Notes: generated by a model not told the origin, from the letters alone. A DNA stretch of 57,201 nt from Diphasiastrum complanatum (GCA_029204225.1 MU831558.1:126001-183201), one strand, 5' to 3'; shown: positions 1 through 12,442, numbered from the stretch's first letter. Numbers and translations are program-made.

Positions 1-195
1 TTTCAAAAGCATTGAGGGGGCGGCGGCCCAGCTCGCGCTCCCAACCCTCCCTCGATGCAGGTACGGTGGGGTCGGGTGGCGGCCTCCGGTTGCCGCGCCC
101 CAAAACGAGCCAGCGGCCCTGAGCGATGACGTTTTCAGAAGAGGGGCGTGCATCCGATTTAAGGCCGTTGGGCCCAACGCCCCCAGAAGGGGAGC
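1..195. other. GC-rich fragment of unknown origin
   Basis: This stretch is rich in CGGCGG, GGCCC and CCCCAGAAGG-like words, while nearly all of the rest of the window is AT-rich. The composition changes sharply after about position 195. No reading frame or RNA fold is recognised. It could be the edge of a GC-rich repeat, an rDNA spacer piece or an organellar insert, but nothing seen decides between them. Confidence 0.35.
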
Positions 196-476
196 TTTTC
201 CTTGGAAATTTACCTTTTCATTCCTTAGTTGTCTTTACATGTACCCATCATTGTTTTTACCCTTCCTCCTAAAAACCACTTTCCCATGTGTTTTTTCTTG
301 AATTATGTTTTCGTCAATGGTCCTTAGGACTTCGTCATTATGTATCGCCCATTATAAACTTTTAACTTAGATCTATATACAATAGAGTTTGTTAGTTGTA
401 AATGTTGTACATGAGCCAAAGGTGAAAGAAGTTTAATTTCCTTCGGTATACGATGACTTCCTATTGTTTGGTTAGG

Positions 477-1929
477 TCAATCTTTAGAGCAATGTTTTCT
501 GATACAATCAACACATTCAGTGACGTATTGATATCTTAGGGTACATTCACTTTGAAAGTGAGTGGTTTCTCCGCATACGAAGCATCTCTTTTGAAGGACT
601 AAACGAAAAATTGCATAACCTTTTGGGTTGGTTTGACTTGGTTGTTCCTCCGGATAATATTGATCGTTCGGATAGGAGGTAGATGCCCCATCTATGTAGG
701 TGTTATTAGCACCTTCATCATAAGTAGATTCATAGGCTGAGGTGTCATAAGAGGAGCTATGTACCAAGTTGGCCTATACATGAGGTCGGTTTAGTTGGAT
801 CAGCATGTTTGGTTGGGCAGGCCCTCTTGGACGTGGGAGTGCCAATCTTGGTTGTTGTGGAGGTGGTTGTGATCTTGGCAACTCCTGAACTTGTACCGGA
901 CTCATATAATGTGGGTTATATTGAGGGGGTGTCAGTCCTCATGGTGCATATTGTTGTGGCCTATGATACTAGTGGTATCCGGCTGCTTGGACGTTACGTG
1001 GATTGTACATGCAACTTGATGTGGTATGAGTTGTCGTTACCGGTATGTGCACCACCACATTGTGGGCACCAGGTATTTTCACGCCTATGGATAACGTTAC
1101 CAGTTGGCAATTGCTCTGGCAACTAACTTTGAATCGACTTTAAGGCTTGTTGAAACTCTTTGCTGAGTTTCTCCATTTGTTGTTGATGTTGTTGATTCAA
1201 CAACTCGAATTGAGATTTCCATATTGGGTCTAAATCTCTTGTCTCACTTGGACGACTTTCATTGAAAGTACGGTGAGCTCTTTTCTCTCTCCTCATCGGA
1301 CCCTTCGTCTTCTTCTCGAATGGCATCTAACATAGCTGATTTAAGAGTGTGATACTTTTCACTAGATTTAAGCTCTTTCTGTATATGTCTTGGAAGGCCA
1401 ACTAGAAACCATGTGATTAGCATCTTTTCAGTTGGCTGTTCTTGAACTTGACTTCTGAGACGCTTGAAGTGCTCAATATAGTAATGTACTCATTCATTTT
1501 TTTTTATTTTTATGCTACTAAGCCTTTCAAATGGACTAAAGGACTCTTTTGACTCTGACCAATCTTGTCTATCATCACAATTGAGGTTGAAAAACCACTC
1601 TCATGCTTTATCCACCATGGTCATGAAAAACAGTTGACTTTTGCATTATCCGTATATTCACCATACACTTCACATGCATTCTCAAATATTTGTTAAAATA
1701 TATGAGGGTCCACATTGTCGTCGAACTTTGGTAAGTCCAACTTCGGTGTTCGTTTATCATATTTTGCTATATGAGGAACATGTTGAATAGGCTGATCTTC
1801 AGGGCTATAATATTGATTGGATGGTCCAGGATCTTGATTCACCTAAGATCTAAGATGAATAGGTATGTTTCCATCATTTAGATTATCATTTAGTGTGTTC
1901 TCATTCAGAAGTTCTTGTATGTTTGCCAT
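477..1929 (-). pseudogene. gag: Broken Ty3/gypsy-type gag polyprotein (element D)
   Basis: Minus-strand translation from the ATG at 1929 gives MANIQELLNENTL, then an acidic stretch and, across several frames, a gypsy-style capsid region with fragments such as KLDLPKFDDNVDPHIF, EWFFNLNCDDRQDW, YIEHFKRLRSQVQEQP and ITWFLVGLPRHIQKELK. Two zinc-knuckle-like motifs follow: CPQCGGAHTGND near 1040-1075 and a full CX2CX4HX4C knuckle, CFVCGETTHFQSEC, near 560-605. Gag packages element RNA. Frameshifts near 1680, 1610 and 1490 and a stop after HLRS show that it is dead. No protease or RT is visible downstream. The CGGAH knuckle recalls Athila/Tat-type gags, which is an inference. A related gag piece lies on the plus strand at 32.1 kb. 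Confidence 0.72.
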
Positions 1930-2039
1930 GAGAATTGGTCTGATTCAATTTTGTTTGTTTTGATTTTTTTTTTGAAATATTTGGTTGATAGCACCTTAGA
2001 ATAGAATTAAGTTCACAATAGGTAATTCTATAAAATTGG

Positions 2040-2870
2040 TCTGTCTAATCTAAGCAGAAGCTTGTTGGATGTAGATTTAGTGACAGTGTCGAATGTAGAA
2101 TCCACACTCATCAGATGTAACTTCTATTACAATTTAGAAGTTATCGGATCTACTGTCGGTGATAGTCTCGGATGTAATCTGCTATGAATGGATATGTCTC
2201 ATACTGTCTATCTTTGAATGAATCTTATATCAAAATCAATTATGAAAATCTGATTTCAGTTGTCAATTGTGAGAAACTTAGTTAGCTCATCAGATGCAAT
2301 CTGAAGCTCGTCGGATGTAAACTGATAGTCATCGGATGCAACATCAAATAAAGGGTCGGATGTAAAATCAGCGGTATGTCGGATTCACATGAGATGCAAA
2401 TTTGAAAGCAAAATGAGTTATCCATCGGATTTTGACTGTCGGATGTAACTGAAAAGTCCGTCAGATGTAACTATCAGATGCAAATTAGTTGCAGTATCGG
2501 ATCTCTACGTGAAATGAGATTTGTTTAATATAGTATCGGATATAGCTTATGTGGATTGTCGGATATAACTATGAGAAATGAAATTTCTCAAAAACCTTTG
2601 GATATTGATCATTGGATCTAGTTCAGCGGATGTGCCGTCGGTTCTAGGTTGTTGGATGCACCTAGACTTTGGATACAACTTGTTGGCTCTAGACTGTCGA
2701 ATCTAATTTTTTTAAGTCTAGTTGTTGGTCGTCGGATCTAGTTGTCGGCTCTGATCTGTGGATCTATTATCGGGTCTAGATTGTCAGTTGTGATGTTGGA
2801 TCTAGTTCTTGGATGTAGGGAGTGTCAGCTAGTATGTCTGACTATTGGATGTAGGACTCGAACTATCTTT
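2040..2870. repeat. Irregular iterations of a TCGGATGTAAC-like word
   Basis: About thirty variants of TCGGATGTAACT, TCAGATGCAA, TCGGATCTAG and TTGGATCTAG occur at irregular 15-40 bp spacing. The first half favours GATGTAACT and the second half GATCTAGTT. No fixed period is seen, so this is a word-rich field and not a classical tandem array. It lies just upstream of the gag reading frame (same minus strand), as a leader region of that element would. Confidence 0.6.
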
Positions 2871-2895
2871 CCTCCTCCAAAATTGGAACACAATA

Positions 2896-3719
2896 TGTCG
2901 CGAAATTGTTTTGTTTTTCGTTTTCATTGTCGCAAACGATTTTGTTTCTTTGAATTTTCTTTTGCGTGGAAGCTTCACAAGAACCTAGACACACGACTGC
3001 AAATCACAAAACACATTCTATTCTAGCAATCAAGACAGATGGCACAAGACAAGGAGATGCACGAAAATAGAGCAACTGTATTATCAGTTTGATTTTTGGA
3101 GTGAGATCGTCAGTGTCTTGTTCGTTGGCATCTTGACACTCTGCTCTTTCACTGTGTTTTTCTCGTTGGCAGACTTTCATGCACAACTCTTTTGTTTCTA
3201 GTGTTTTTTTTTTTTGCTCTATTCGCTACGTCTATCTGTCTCTCTGTATTACAGAAATTCTGTCTGTCTTATTTCTTATTCCAAAAGGATAGTTTTTATC
3301 TCCACTGTGTGGAGTTTACAAGATAGCTAAATGCAAAATCACAAGACTAGTTAATGCTAATCAACTAATCAGTTACTCGTCGTTGTTGCCACCAGTTTCA
3401 GCTGGGCGTGAAGTCTACAACTCCAAGCCCGTTGAGCTGCCAACTGGTAGCACGAAAGATTCTCCTTCATTTCTTTCATTTTCTTTCATTCTTTTTATTT
3501 CTTTCGTATCCTTTCACTTTGCGTCCCTTTGCGGTTCTTGCAGTCAAGGAGGTATGTTTGCGATTCGCGAATGATTCGCAAATCGTTCGTCCTTCGTTTG
3601 TCCTAGAAGCACGTTGACTTTCGCAAATTGTTTGACCTTCGCGAATTGTTCGACCTTCGAGTCAAGGCTTGTTGACTTTCGTGTTGCGGCAAAGTTTCAG
3701 GAGTTCACCATTTCTGACA
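2896..3719 (-). mobile_element. 3' LTR of copia element A (minus orientation)
   Basis: Read on the minus strand, this begins TGTCAGAAATGGTGAACTCC and ends in TTTCGCGACA, so it has TG...CA ends and a short TGTCA/TGACA-type inverted terminus. It aligns along its length with the LTRs at 11599-12425 and 50339-51087. A purine tract lies just before it on the minus strand (rc of 3720-3730). U3 carries palindromic TTCGCGAA words. Its flank 2891-2895 (tattg on the minus strand) is only a weak match to the tatca flank of the 5' copy. Confidence 0.85.
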
Positions 3720-3950
3720 CTCCCTCTTAAACCTTGTAGCTTTGTACGTTTAATCCAATTGCCTTTCTTTGCTTGGCAAAGAGTGGCTTGTCAAGGGGCT
3801 TCGTGAGCAGATCCGCAATCATGTCTTCTGATTTTACGTACTAGATCTGGAGCTCTCCTTTCGAGATTAAATCTTGAATGTGATGGTACTTCAGAGGTAT
3901 GTGGTTTGTCTTTGAATGGAAGACAGGATCCTGGGACAGATAATGGCACC
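3720..3950 (-). pseudogene. pol: Copia A RNase H C-terminal fragment
   Basis: Minus-strand sequence matches the end of the copia RNase H region seen complete at 51.1-51.8 kb (SAIYLSQDLVFHSKTKH and following), with a one-base deletion in the first codons and stops downstream. RNase H removes RNA from the RNA-DNA hybrid during reverse transcription. The homology starts abruptly at GTGCCATT, within a few bases of the point where the plus-strand copia A copy stops at 13929. The two pieces therefore look like halves of one element. Confidence 0.8.
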
Positions 3951-5460
3951 ATTAGGATGCGGTATCCAATTGAGCTCACTGGGATACTATCACTAATAAA
4001 TCAAGTCTATTTCTCAACTGAGAAATACTCATCCAAGAAATCAGTATCCTATGCACACAATTCCTTAATGAATCTGAATGACTCATAAATTATGTGTCTT
4101 ACAAGCAATACACACAAAACAAATAGTTTTTGGTGAATGCTCTTCACACTGTCCATTTTTCCAATTAATTTTCACAGGAGTAAATCAACTACTCAAGTTG
4201 ATTGCTCATGATTTAGAAATCTTAAGTGTCTAGGTGCAGATCTTATTTATACTAGTATAACACCACATTTAGATCCATATCCAAATCAATCTATTAACTC
4301 TGCAAGTAATTATCAAAGACAATACTTGATTATATGTCTATGTTCATCAACTAGGTTAAGTGCACCAGATAACCTTAGTGACCAGGAATACATAGTAGAT
4401 TTACACAAGATTAATCGTGCACATATGAGAATAATCTCTCTATGACCCAGTACATAAACACATATATCATTAACTGGCAGATTCCTCCAAAATCCACATA
4501 TGTTACTCACATATCTTACTGAGAATCTTGTAACTCAGCTATAGAAGATTCTATTTCTCTTAAGTAAATAACATATCTGGGAAATCTCTGAAGTGAATAA
4601 TTCCACATCATAAGTTTTCCAACCATCATACTTTTATCAACAAAATTCCTTCATCCAATCAACCTACTTCAGATCTTAGTGCACACATCAAGATTAGGCT
4701 GACTTATACAGACATCTTTGGATATAAGGTTAAGATTAAAGCTTTATTCCACTGATCCAATCCATAACTAAATGGTACTTGGTAGCCAATTAGTGAACCT
4801 TAATTTAATCTTTACCACTACTTCCCATATTCATGAATATCTCATAGCTCAAAAACCCCCAAATCTTCTCTAGTTCAAGATTATTCAAAAATAATCACTA
4901 GAGATTTCCTCTATTTCTCTGGATAGTTCCACCATTTTACACAAACTGGATTCCACAAAAGAAATCTATGCAACTGGTTGATCCCATGAAAGTCTTATTC
5001 CTATCATTTTTTTCTCCCCCTTTTAAAAGAAATCCCATAACTTCATCAAAAAGTTCCCAGGAGACACGTATAAGATATCAAAGATTTGAAAAAGTCAGTA
5101 ATGAGTATCCAATACTATTACAACCGGACTTTTTCCTTAAAATCATAAAATATCTTATCCCGAGTGATAGAAACATTACTCTCAATAGAAAAACTATCAA
5201 ATAGAGATAATCATTTGGAATTCTAATTTCCACTTGATCAGTTGAAAACATCAATTGATTCTAAACTATATTCATAAACTGAAATTGAAGTATGAATTTA
5301 TATAACTTTAATAGTCCTTCAAAACCAAGTTCTACACTGGAAGGAATCATATGAATCTCAATCCAATTGTCTCGTACATAAGAAATTCCTAAAAAGTAGA
5401 CATTTAAATTATAAGAGAAATAGCATTTAAGGGTTTCTGATTTGAAATTTATGAGATACC
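3951..5460 (-). repeat. R4: inverted 3' part of the gypsy-derived R repeat
   Basis: Reverse-complement of 17791-19100, visibly similar over more than 1.2 kb. For example, the 65-codon open stretch at 4313-4510 (minus) and 18741-18938 (plus) differ at very few residues. R4 continues about 200 bp beyond where R1 is cut (from about 4150 down to 3951), so it holds more of the family's 3' end. Its other edge, at 5460, matches R1 position 17791. No function is visible. It is interpreted as decayed gypsy internal sequence because R1 carries an RT remnant upstream. Confidence 0.8.
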
Positions 5461-5475
5461 GATGCATTGTTAAAA

Positions 5476-7480
5476 ATCATGTGTGGAAGTTTGGACAAAA
5501 AGAAGAAGGTCAACCATTGAATTTGGAAGACGTTGAGGTTTGTTGACTTTATAATTATTCCACGATTGCAACATTTATTTTAATGTAAATCTTTGGCTCA
5601 ATTAATGGATTGGCATGTCAAAAATCGATCTACAAATGATGCGAGTACTAAGTGATTCACCTCATGGAAACATATTGAAGACCAATGGCCCGAGTTTAAA
5701 AACGAACCTCGTAATTTGAGATTTGGCCTTGCTATGGATGGCGTAAATCCTTTTAGCGTTCAAGCGTCAACTTGATCCACATGGCCAGTTGTGCTCATTA
5801 ATTATAACATATCTCCATGGTTGAGTATTAAAACGGGACACTTGTTAATACGACATCTCAAGATCTTTACAACAAAGGAATTTCGTTGTTCGTGGAATTC
5901 TAATGTGGACGATGCATGACTACCCCAGTTTAAGCGAATGTTCAGGTATCTATATAATGAATCTAATCCATTTTAGGGTTTAATGTTTGAGTATACTTTA
6001 CTAAGCTTATGTTTAATTTGGTTTATGAACTATGCAGGTTTAACCACGTGTACGAAAATCATCGCAAATAGTTGCCACCTGATCATCCTTTTCGAAGGTT
6101 GAATAGGCGATTTTTTGAAGGGCGAGGAGATAATCCTCTAACTACACCACCACCCCCACAGATGGGAGTCGCAGAATGGCATGGTGAATGGCTTAAACAT
6201 CACGACGTTAATTCTTCATGGAATAAATCCATTGATGGTATGAAACGGTTGTCTATTTTTCATAAATTATCCTACTGGAAGAATTTATTGATAAACCATC
6301 TATTGGATCCTATGCACATATTCAAAACGTCGATGAATCCTTATGGAACCACATCATTGGCATAAAAAGACAGCTCCGCAGCTCGGAAAGATCTACAAGT
6401 GGCTGATGTGAAAAGACCCTATTGGATTCAATACACCGACTGGTGGAGATGAGATTCTACCTAGCGTGCCGTGGATTCTTACAAAAGAACAACTCTCATA
6501 TGTCAAACATGTCATAAAACAAATGAGAACTCCAACAGGCTATGCACATTTTTTATGCAAATCATTTACCAAAGATGGTAAATTAAGTGGATTGAAATCG
6601 CATGATTGGCATAAGATGTTGCAATTCATACTTCCACTTTCTATTTGAGGTCTCTTCAACAATGATGTACGAAATACACTTTACAATTTGTCATCGATGA
6701 TCAGGTTTGTATATTTTTTTAAGCACTTGTATAAATATGCATTATTTCAATATTTTTATGTGTTAAACAACCTAATGTATTATCAATCTTGCAGGTGGAT
6801 TTCCTCCAAAGAAATAAAAATAGTGAATTGGATTCCATGAAATTTCAAATGATTGAAATGGTATGTTTGTTGGAAAGAGATTTTCCAATTTTCTTTTTGG
6901 ATATACAAGTTCATCTTCTAGTGCATTTGGTCGAATAAGTATCAATTGCAGGACCTGTGCACACGAGATGGATGTTCTACCTTGAGCACTTTATGAAAGT
7001 TTTTAAGGGCTTTGTGAGACAAAAGGCAAGGCCAGAAGGTAGCATTGTAGAAAGTTGGCTTGTATAGAAATCTTTGTTTTATATGACTAAAATAATCTCA
7101 CAATTGCATCCTGCAAGTCCAAAAATGTGGTGTGAAGAAGAAAATGAACGTGTTAAGGGTGAAGCACCACAAGGAAATGGTGTGCAAAAGAGACTTTCAC
7201 CTCAATTAAAAAAGAAATTTGACACATTCATATTATATAATTGTGGACAAATGGAAAAGTGGATTTCAAGGTATGAAAACCAAAAAGGAAAGAAACATAA
7301 CATTAAAACGAAGAAGAAATATCAATCGAAGAAGAAGGAGGGCGTTGGAGAACGACGAACCTTTGGAGCCTTTACCTTCAAAATGCTCTCGTGAATGGGT
7401 TTTTGATACGATGCTAAAAGCATCCGAAAACAGAGAAGAAGTGACCGAATTAGAATGGGAATTTGTTCGAAGGTTAGTGT
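5476..7480 (+). pseudogene. tnp2: CACTA (En/Spm) TNP2-type transposase, 5'-truncated and broken
   Basis: Plus-strand fragments follow the TNP2 order: LRFGLAMDGVNPFSVQAS and STWPVVLINYNISPWL (5700-5840), MWTMHDYPSL (about 5905), LPPDHPFRRLNRRFFEG (6075), a segment with YWKNLLINHLLDPMHIFK (6270), VPWILTKEQLSYVKHV (6465), GKLSGLKSHDWHKMLQ (6575), then HLVE, GPVHTRWM and KVFKGFVRQKARPEGSI (6925-7050). TNP2 cuts and pastes CACTA elements. The last blocks match the C-terminal domain that usually follows the catalytic core. Intron-like sections remain (about 5947-6038 and 6703-6796), so this is a DNA-level copy. Stops and frameshifts disable it. The N-terminus and terminal repeats were not found. 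It abuts R4 at 5460-5476. Confidence 0.85.
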
Positions 7481-7582
7481 AATATTGTTTTTGTGAAGTT
7501 CTGTTTTTGTACTACTCAATATATGAATAGTATTTCTAATTACACACAACTGTTTTTTTTTTTGTGTTTTAGTATACATCAT

Positions 7583-7608
7583 ACACCACACACACACACA
7601 CACACACA
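7583..7608. repeat. (CA)n microsatellite
   Basis: Uninterrupted CA dinucleotides, about 12 units, just after the transposase remnant. Confidence 0.95.
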
Positions 7609-7693
7609 TTATAAATCTAATATAAACTTTCTATCAAACACTATTTATTTATCTATCACTCTTAAATACCCTAAACTAATGCATAATACAAAA

Positions 7694-7809
<116 letters not shown>

Positions 7810-7862
7810 TTAAATTTTAAATCAATGCAAAATGTTAAACACAAACACACACACAATCTATT

Positions 7863-8454
<592 letters not shown>

Positions 8455-9794
8455 AAAAAAAATAGAGTGAAAGAGAAGGCGCTGGATTGCACAAGTCTAC
8501 CTTGTCTATTGCCCCTAGCAACCAAGATTTTTTCCTTTGTAATGAAACAAGCATCACCACCAAACTTTACCATGTATCCTTTCTCCATCATTTGACCAAC
8601 ACTTAGCAAATTCTTTGAAAGTGAAGGAATGTAAAAAACACCATCAAGTCTTGCTTTCCTATTAGTAGAGAGACAAATAGGAATTGAACCAATACCTTCG
8701 ATCACACACTCACCACCATTGGCCATGTGAATTGCTTTCTTGGCTCCATCATAAGTGACCAAAGAAGTAAAGAACTCCTTGTGACAAGTCATGTGTGAAC
8801 TAGCTCCACTATCAATCCACCATGAATCTTTGCCACCTTCACTTGATATTAGAATTGAAGAACACATCAAAAGAGAATCACCACCACCTAGATCCTCATC
8901 ATTAGTAGTAAAGTTAATTTGCTTGCTACCTTCATCTCTTTGCTTCTTCAAACATTCATTTACAAAATGCCCTTTGATTCCACAATAAAAATATTTCAAC
9001 TTAGACTTAGCTTTCTTTTTGTCAAAAGAGGAAGTCTCACCTTGATCTTTTCCTTTTGACCAATTACCTTTGCCTTTGCCCTTAAACTTGCCTGTGATGA
9101 ACATAGCATCCTCTTCATATTGAGATGTCGATGTAGATCCACCTCCTCTTGATTGAAGCCTAAACTCCTCATTCACCAAGATCTCTTGCAAATCCACAAT
9201 ACTTGGCAAAGTCTTTTGAATAGCAAAACTTTGAACAAGATTAGCATGATCATCCAACAAGCCATTAAGTATAACTTGAACAAGTTCTACCTCCTTAATG
9301 CTTTCATCAATACATGCTAACTCATCATTGAATGCTTTAACCCTCAAAACAAAAGCATGAGTACTCTCTTCCTTCTTTTGCAAACTTTAAAAGTTTTTTC
9401 TTCTTAGAGTCAACACTCTAGATGTGGACTTGGATTCATAAAGCTTCTTCAAAGCTTCCCAAGCCTCCAAAGATGATGTGCACTTACCAATCTCCTTGAG
9501 AAGTTCACTGGTAACATTCAGTTTAATCATGTGTAGAGATTTCTTTGCTCTCTTGTCATAACCCACTTGATCTTGAGGTGCTTGAGGTCTCTCCTCCACA
9601 TCTGGAACAATCTCCATCAACTCATTCATCTCCAATAAGGACTCCATCCTCACCTTCCAAGTAGAATAGTTGATTGAGGTAAGCCTATCATTGCCTTCCA
9701 ACATGAATCCACCACTTGTAGCCATGTTGCAATGTTCTGATCTTCTTCTTTCAACCTGTTCCAATGCACAAAGCACTCTCTTGAATGTCAACAA
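8455..9794 (-). pseudogene. gag-pr: Copia C gag plus protease, truncated
   Basis: The likely start is ATG at 9724 (MATSGGFMLEGN). A plant copia gag follows, with YSTWKVRMESLLEMN and LEAWEALKKLYESKS. The frame breaks at about 9385, and the rest reads from KEESTHAFVLRVKAFN to a protease with WWIDSGASSHMT (aspartic catalytic DSG) and FYIPSLSKNLLSVGQ. The gag knuckle reads YFYCGIKGHFVNEC, where CX2CX4HX4C is expected: the first Cys is Tyr, which fits one G-to-A change. Gag forms the particle and the protease processes it. The frame ends in unrelated sequence near 8455, and integrase and RT are missing. The primer site and LTR lie upstream at 10332-11598. Confidence 0.9.
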
Positions 9795-10331
9795 ATGAAC
9801 TCAAGCAAAAATTACAAAGATATGGAACCTCTCAAATCTCTTCTAGCACTGCTAACTAGAAAATCAACACATAAAATAGTGAAATCTTGATCAACCTATG
9901 ATTTATCCTCAATCTAGTGATTCTTTTCACTTCCTAAGATTGAAACACACTTAAATAAAGTTCAGTAACCTCACAAACTAGAGATCCAATCAAAATTAGG
10001 GTTTTGACAAAATCACAAAAAATTGAATATCTCACAATCTACATGCAATTTTTAAAAACTTGATATATCATCTTGTAGCCTCCAATGACACCTTCCTAAT
10101 GCATGAAAAATTGGCTAATTCCAGTAAACCAAGTGTGAAATCAGAATTGATCAAGTATATAATCCTCTATTGAGTTTTGACCTACAAAAGATGAATTCTA
10201 CACATGCAAAAGGTCAATTCTACACATGCAAAAATACTGATTTTTGAGTAGAGATCAATCTAGCATGCTCTAGCATTGGTAACTCCTCTAAATCCTTGCT
10301 AAAGATGGCTGATCCTTTCATAAACTAAAAC
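9795..10331 (-). other. Untranslated leader of copia C
   Basis: AT-rich sequence between primer site and gag start, with no reading frame. Its length (about 540 bp) is ordinary for a copia leader. The element identity rests on its flanks. Confidence 0.6.
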
Positions 10332-10349
10332 ACAAGAGCTTTGATACCA
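10332..10349 (-). promoter_or_regulatory. tRNA primer-binding site of copia C
   Basis: The minus strand reads TGGTATCAAAGC directly after the LTR end CACA. This is one base from the TGGTATCAGAGC site complementary to the 3' end of initiator-Met tRNA. Confidence 0.85.
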
Positions 10350-11598
10350 TGTGAAGGATTTTATATCATTCAAGATCCAATCCATGTCCCTGATCTTTGG
10401 TTACAATAAAGGAGCAAACCAGCAATCCTGCCAATGTAGAAAAATCAGCATCTACATACAAAATAAGATTTCTGTTTGTGTCACCTAAGATGAATTTTGA
10501 CTGGAAACTTTCTTTTTGCTACCAAGTGACTTTGTTGTGTATGACATTTTACTGAGCTTGATTGAATGTTTGCGACTTGTAGGATCCCTCTTATGTGGCA
10601 AGCATCTCATATGGTTGGTTCTTTGATTTCAAAACAAATGCTCTAAGATTGTTTGATAGAAATCTCGCATCAATTAAGTAGTACTTCCCTAATATGATTC
10701 TTATTCAGTTATAAAGGAATAGCATATCCTCTTTGTGATCTTATATAAATCACAAAGTTTGGGATGATACTATTGAAATAGATCGAGATACTAGACTTGA
10801 AGAGCATGATAGTTGGACATGCAATCACATTGTGAACTTTGAAAAGGTAAATTTAATTATTTTGACTCTTTACAACAAAACTATTGAGGAACATACTTCC
10901 ATTAGCTCAACTGCTGGAAAGTCTTGGAATAGGAGTGTTGAATGTAGGATTCAAATACTTACAGTTTACTATTTTTTAGTTTCTATCAAAACTATAATTA
11001 TTGCCCTAATTTTTTGTTATCTACATGCAAAATGCAATTGGCCTTACCGATGCTATTAGCAATAAATGATCATTTTACACATAGAATTGCAAGATAACAT
11101 CATGAGAGTGCACCAATGAGTAGTAGAACCCAAAGAGAACCATGTATAATGATGAAATGGGAGAGAGAAGAGAGAAGATGTGTCTCTTCACGAGTTACAT
11201 CCTTTTATAACAAGTCCAGACTCTATTTGGCCACTTGGCTTTGTCTCCAAAATGTAAACCCTACTATTTTTGGGTCTAGATTCAATGTACCCAAAGTTCA
11301 AATTTGAATCTCTCTCAAACTCGACTACCAACTTGCCCACATTTTCAAAAAGTGTTTATTGAATGTATTTTAAACTAATATAACTTCAAAAAGTTTATCT
11401 CTAAGTCTAAATGAGTTTTGGCCTCATATTGACAATTTACCAAAATATGACTACACTAGACTAAACTTGTTGAAATCTCTCACACATGTTACTATCTCAA
11501 GTTTCTTGAAATCAACCAACACGCTACTATCTCAAGTTTCTTGTTAGATCCAAAAGCATTATGGCTTGAGCCATTCTTCTAGTAACACATTCCTATCA
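10350..11598 (-). mobile_element. 5' LTR of copia C, with an internal insertion
   Basis: On the minus strand the LTR ends CCTTCACA at the primer site. Two blocks (10350-10465 and 11065-11465) are the reverse complement of the plus-strand LTR at 25840-26466. Between them about 600 bp are extra. Towards 11598 the minus strand could begin TGATAGGAATG, a plausible LTR start, but this part has no counterpart in the other copy. A 20-bp word (ctactatctcaagtttcttg) occurs twice, 40 bp apart, near 11485-11550. Confidence 0.75.
10466..11062 (+). other. Insertion in LTR with exon-like pieces of unknown gene
   Basis: This block is absent from the related LTR at 25.8-26.5 kb. On the plus strand it has an acceptor-like TTTGCGACTTGTAG followed by DPSYVASISYGWFFDFKTNA, and later HKVWDDTIEIDRDTRLEEHD then CNHIVNFEK and a donor-like GTAAAT at about 10849. 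I do not recognise the protein. It may be captured host exons or a small non-autonomous element. Clear inverted ends were not found. Confidence 0.4.
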
Positions 11599-12425
11599 TG
11601 TCAGAAATGGTGAACTCCTACAACTTTGCCACAACACGAAAGTCAACGAGTCCTGACTTGAAGGTCGAACGATTCGCGAAGATCAAACAATTCGCGAAAG
11701 TCAATGTGCTTCCAAGACAACCAAAAGATGAATGATTCACGAATCATTCGCGAATCGCAAACATACCTCCAAGACCACAAGAATCGCAAAGGGACGCAAA
11801 GCAAAAGGATACGAAAGAAACGAAAAGAACAAAAGGAAACGAAAGAAACAAAGAAGAATCTTTTGCGCTGCCAGTTGGCAGTTCAATGAGCTTGGAGTTG
11901 TAGACTTCACGCCCAACTGAAACTGGTGGCAATGATGACGAGTAACTGATTAGTTGATTAGCGTTAACTAGTCTTGTGATTCTATGTTTAGCTATCTTGT
12001 AAACTCCACACAGTGGAGATAAAAACTATTCTTTCTAAATCAAAAATAAGATAAACAGAATTTCCTGTAATACAAAGAGACAGATAGACGTAGCGAGTAG
12101 AGCAGAAAAAGAAAAACACTAGAAATAAAAGAGCTGTGCATGAAAGTCTGCCAACGAGCAGAACGCAACAAAAGAGTAGAGCATCGGGCCGCCAACGAAC
12201 GAGACACTGACAATCTCGCTCCAAAAATCAAACTGATAATACAGTTGCTCTATTGTCGTGCATCTCCTTGTCTTGTGCCATTTGTCTTGATTGCTAGAAT
12301 AGAATGTGTTCTGTGATGTGTAGTCGCGTGTCTAGGTTCCTGTGAAGCTTCTGTGCAAAAAAAAAATTCAAACACACAAAATTGTTCGCGACAACGAAAA
12401 CCAAAACCAAAACAGTTTCGTGACA
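11599..12425 (+). mobile_element. 5' LTR of copia A
   Basis: Begins TGTCAGAAATGG, ends TTTCGTGACA and is followed directly by a primer site. It is 827 bp, against 824 bp for the minus copy at 2896-3719. U3 contains several TTCGCGAA palindromes (11670-11760) and a purine-rich CGAAAGAAA stretch (11800-11860). The 5-bp flank before it is tatca. Confidence 0.9.
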
Positions 12426-12442
12426 TGGTATCAGAACAACAG
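12426..12442 (+). promoter_or_regulatory. tRNA primer-binding site of copia A
   Basis: TGGTATCAGAACAACAG immediately follows the LTR. The first ten bases match the initiator-Met tRNA primer site and GC is changed to AC. Confidence 0.88.

Noticed and set aside
809-1126. 105-codon plus-strand open frame rich in Val
   Set aside because: It is the antisense shadow of the minus-strand gag with its zinc-knuckle-like motif.
4313-4510. 65-codon frame conserved between R4 and R1 (18741-18938), perhaps a gene
   Set aside because: R1 and R4 are similar at the DNA level throughout, including non-coding parts. The older R3 copy breaks the frame, and no domain is present.
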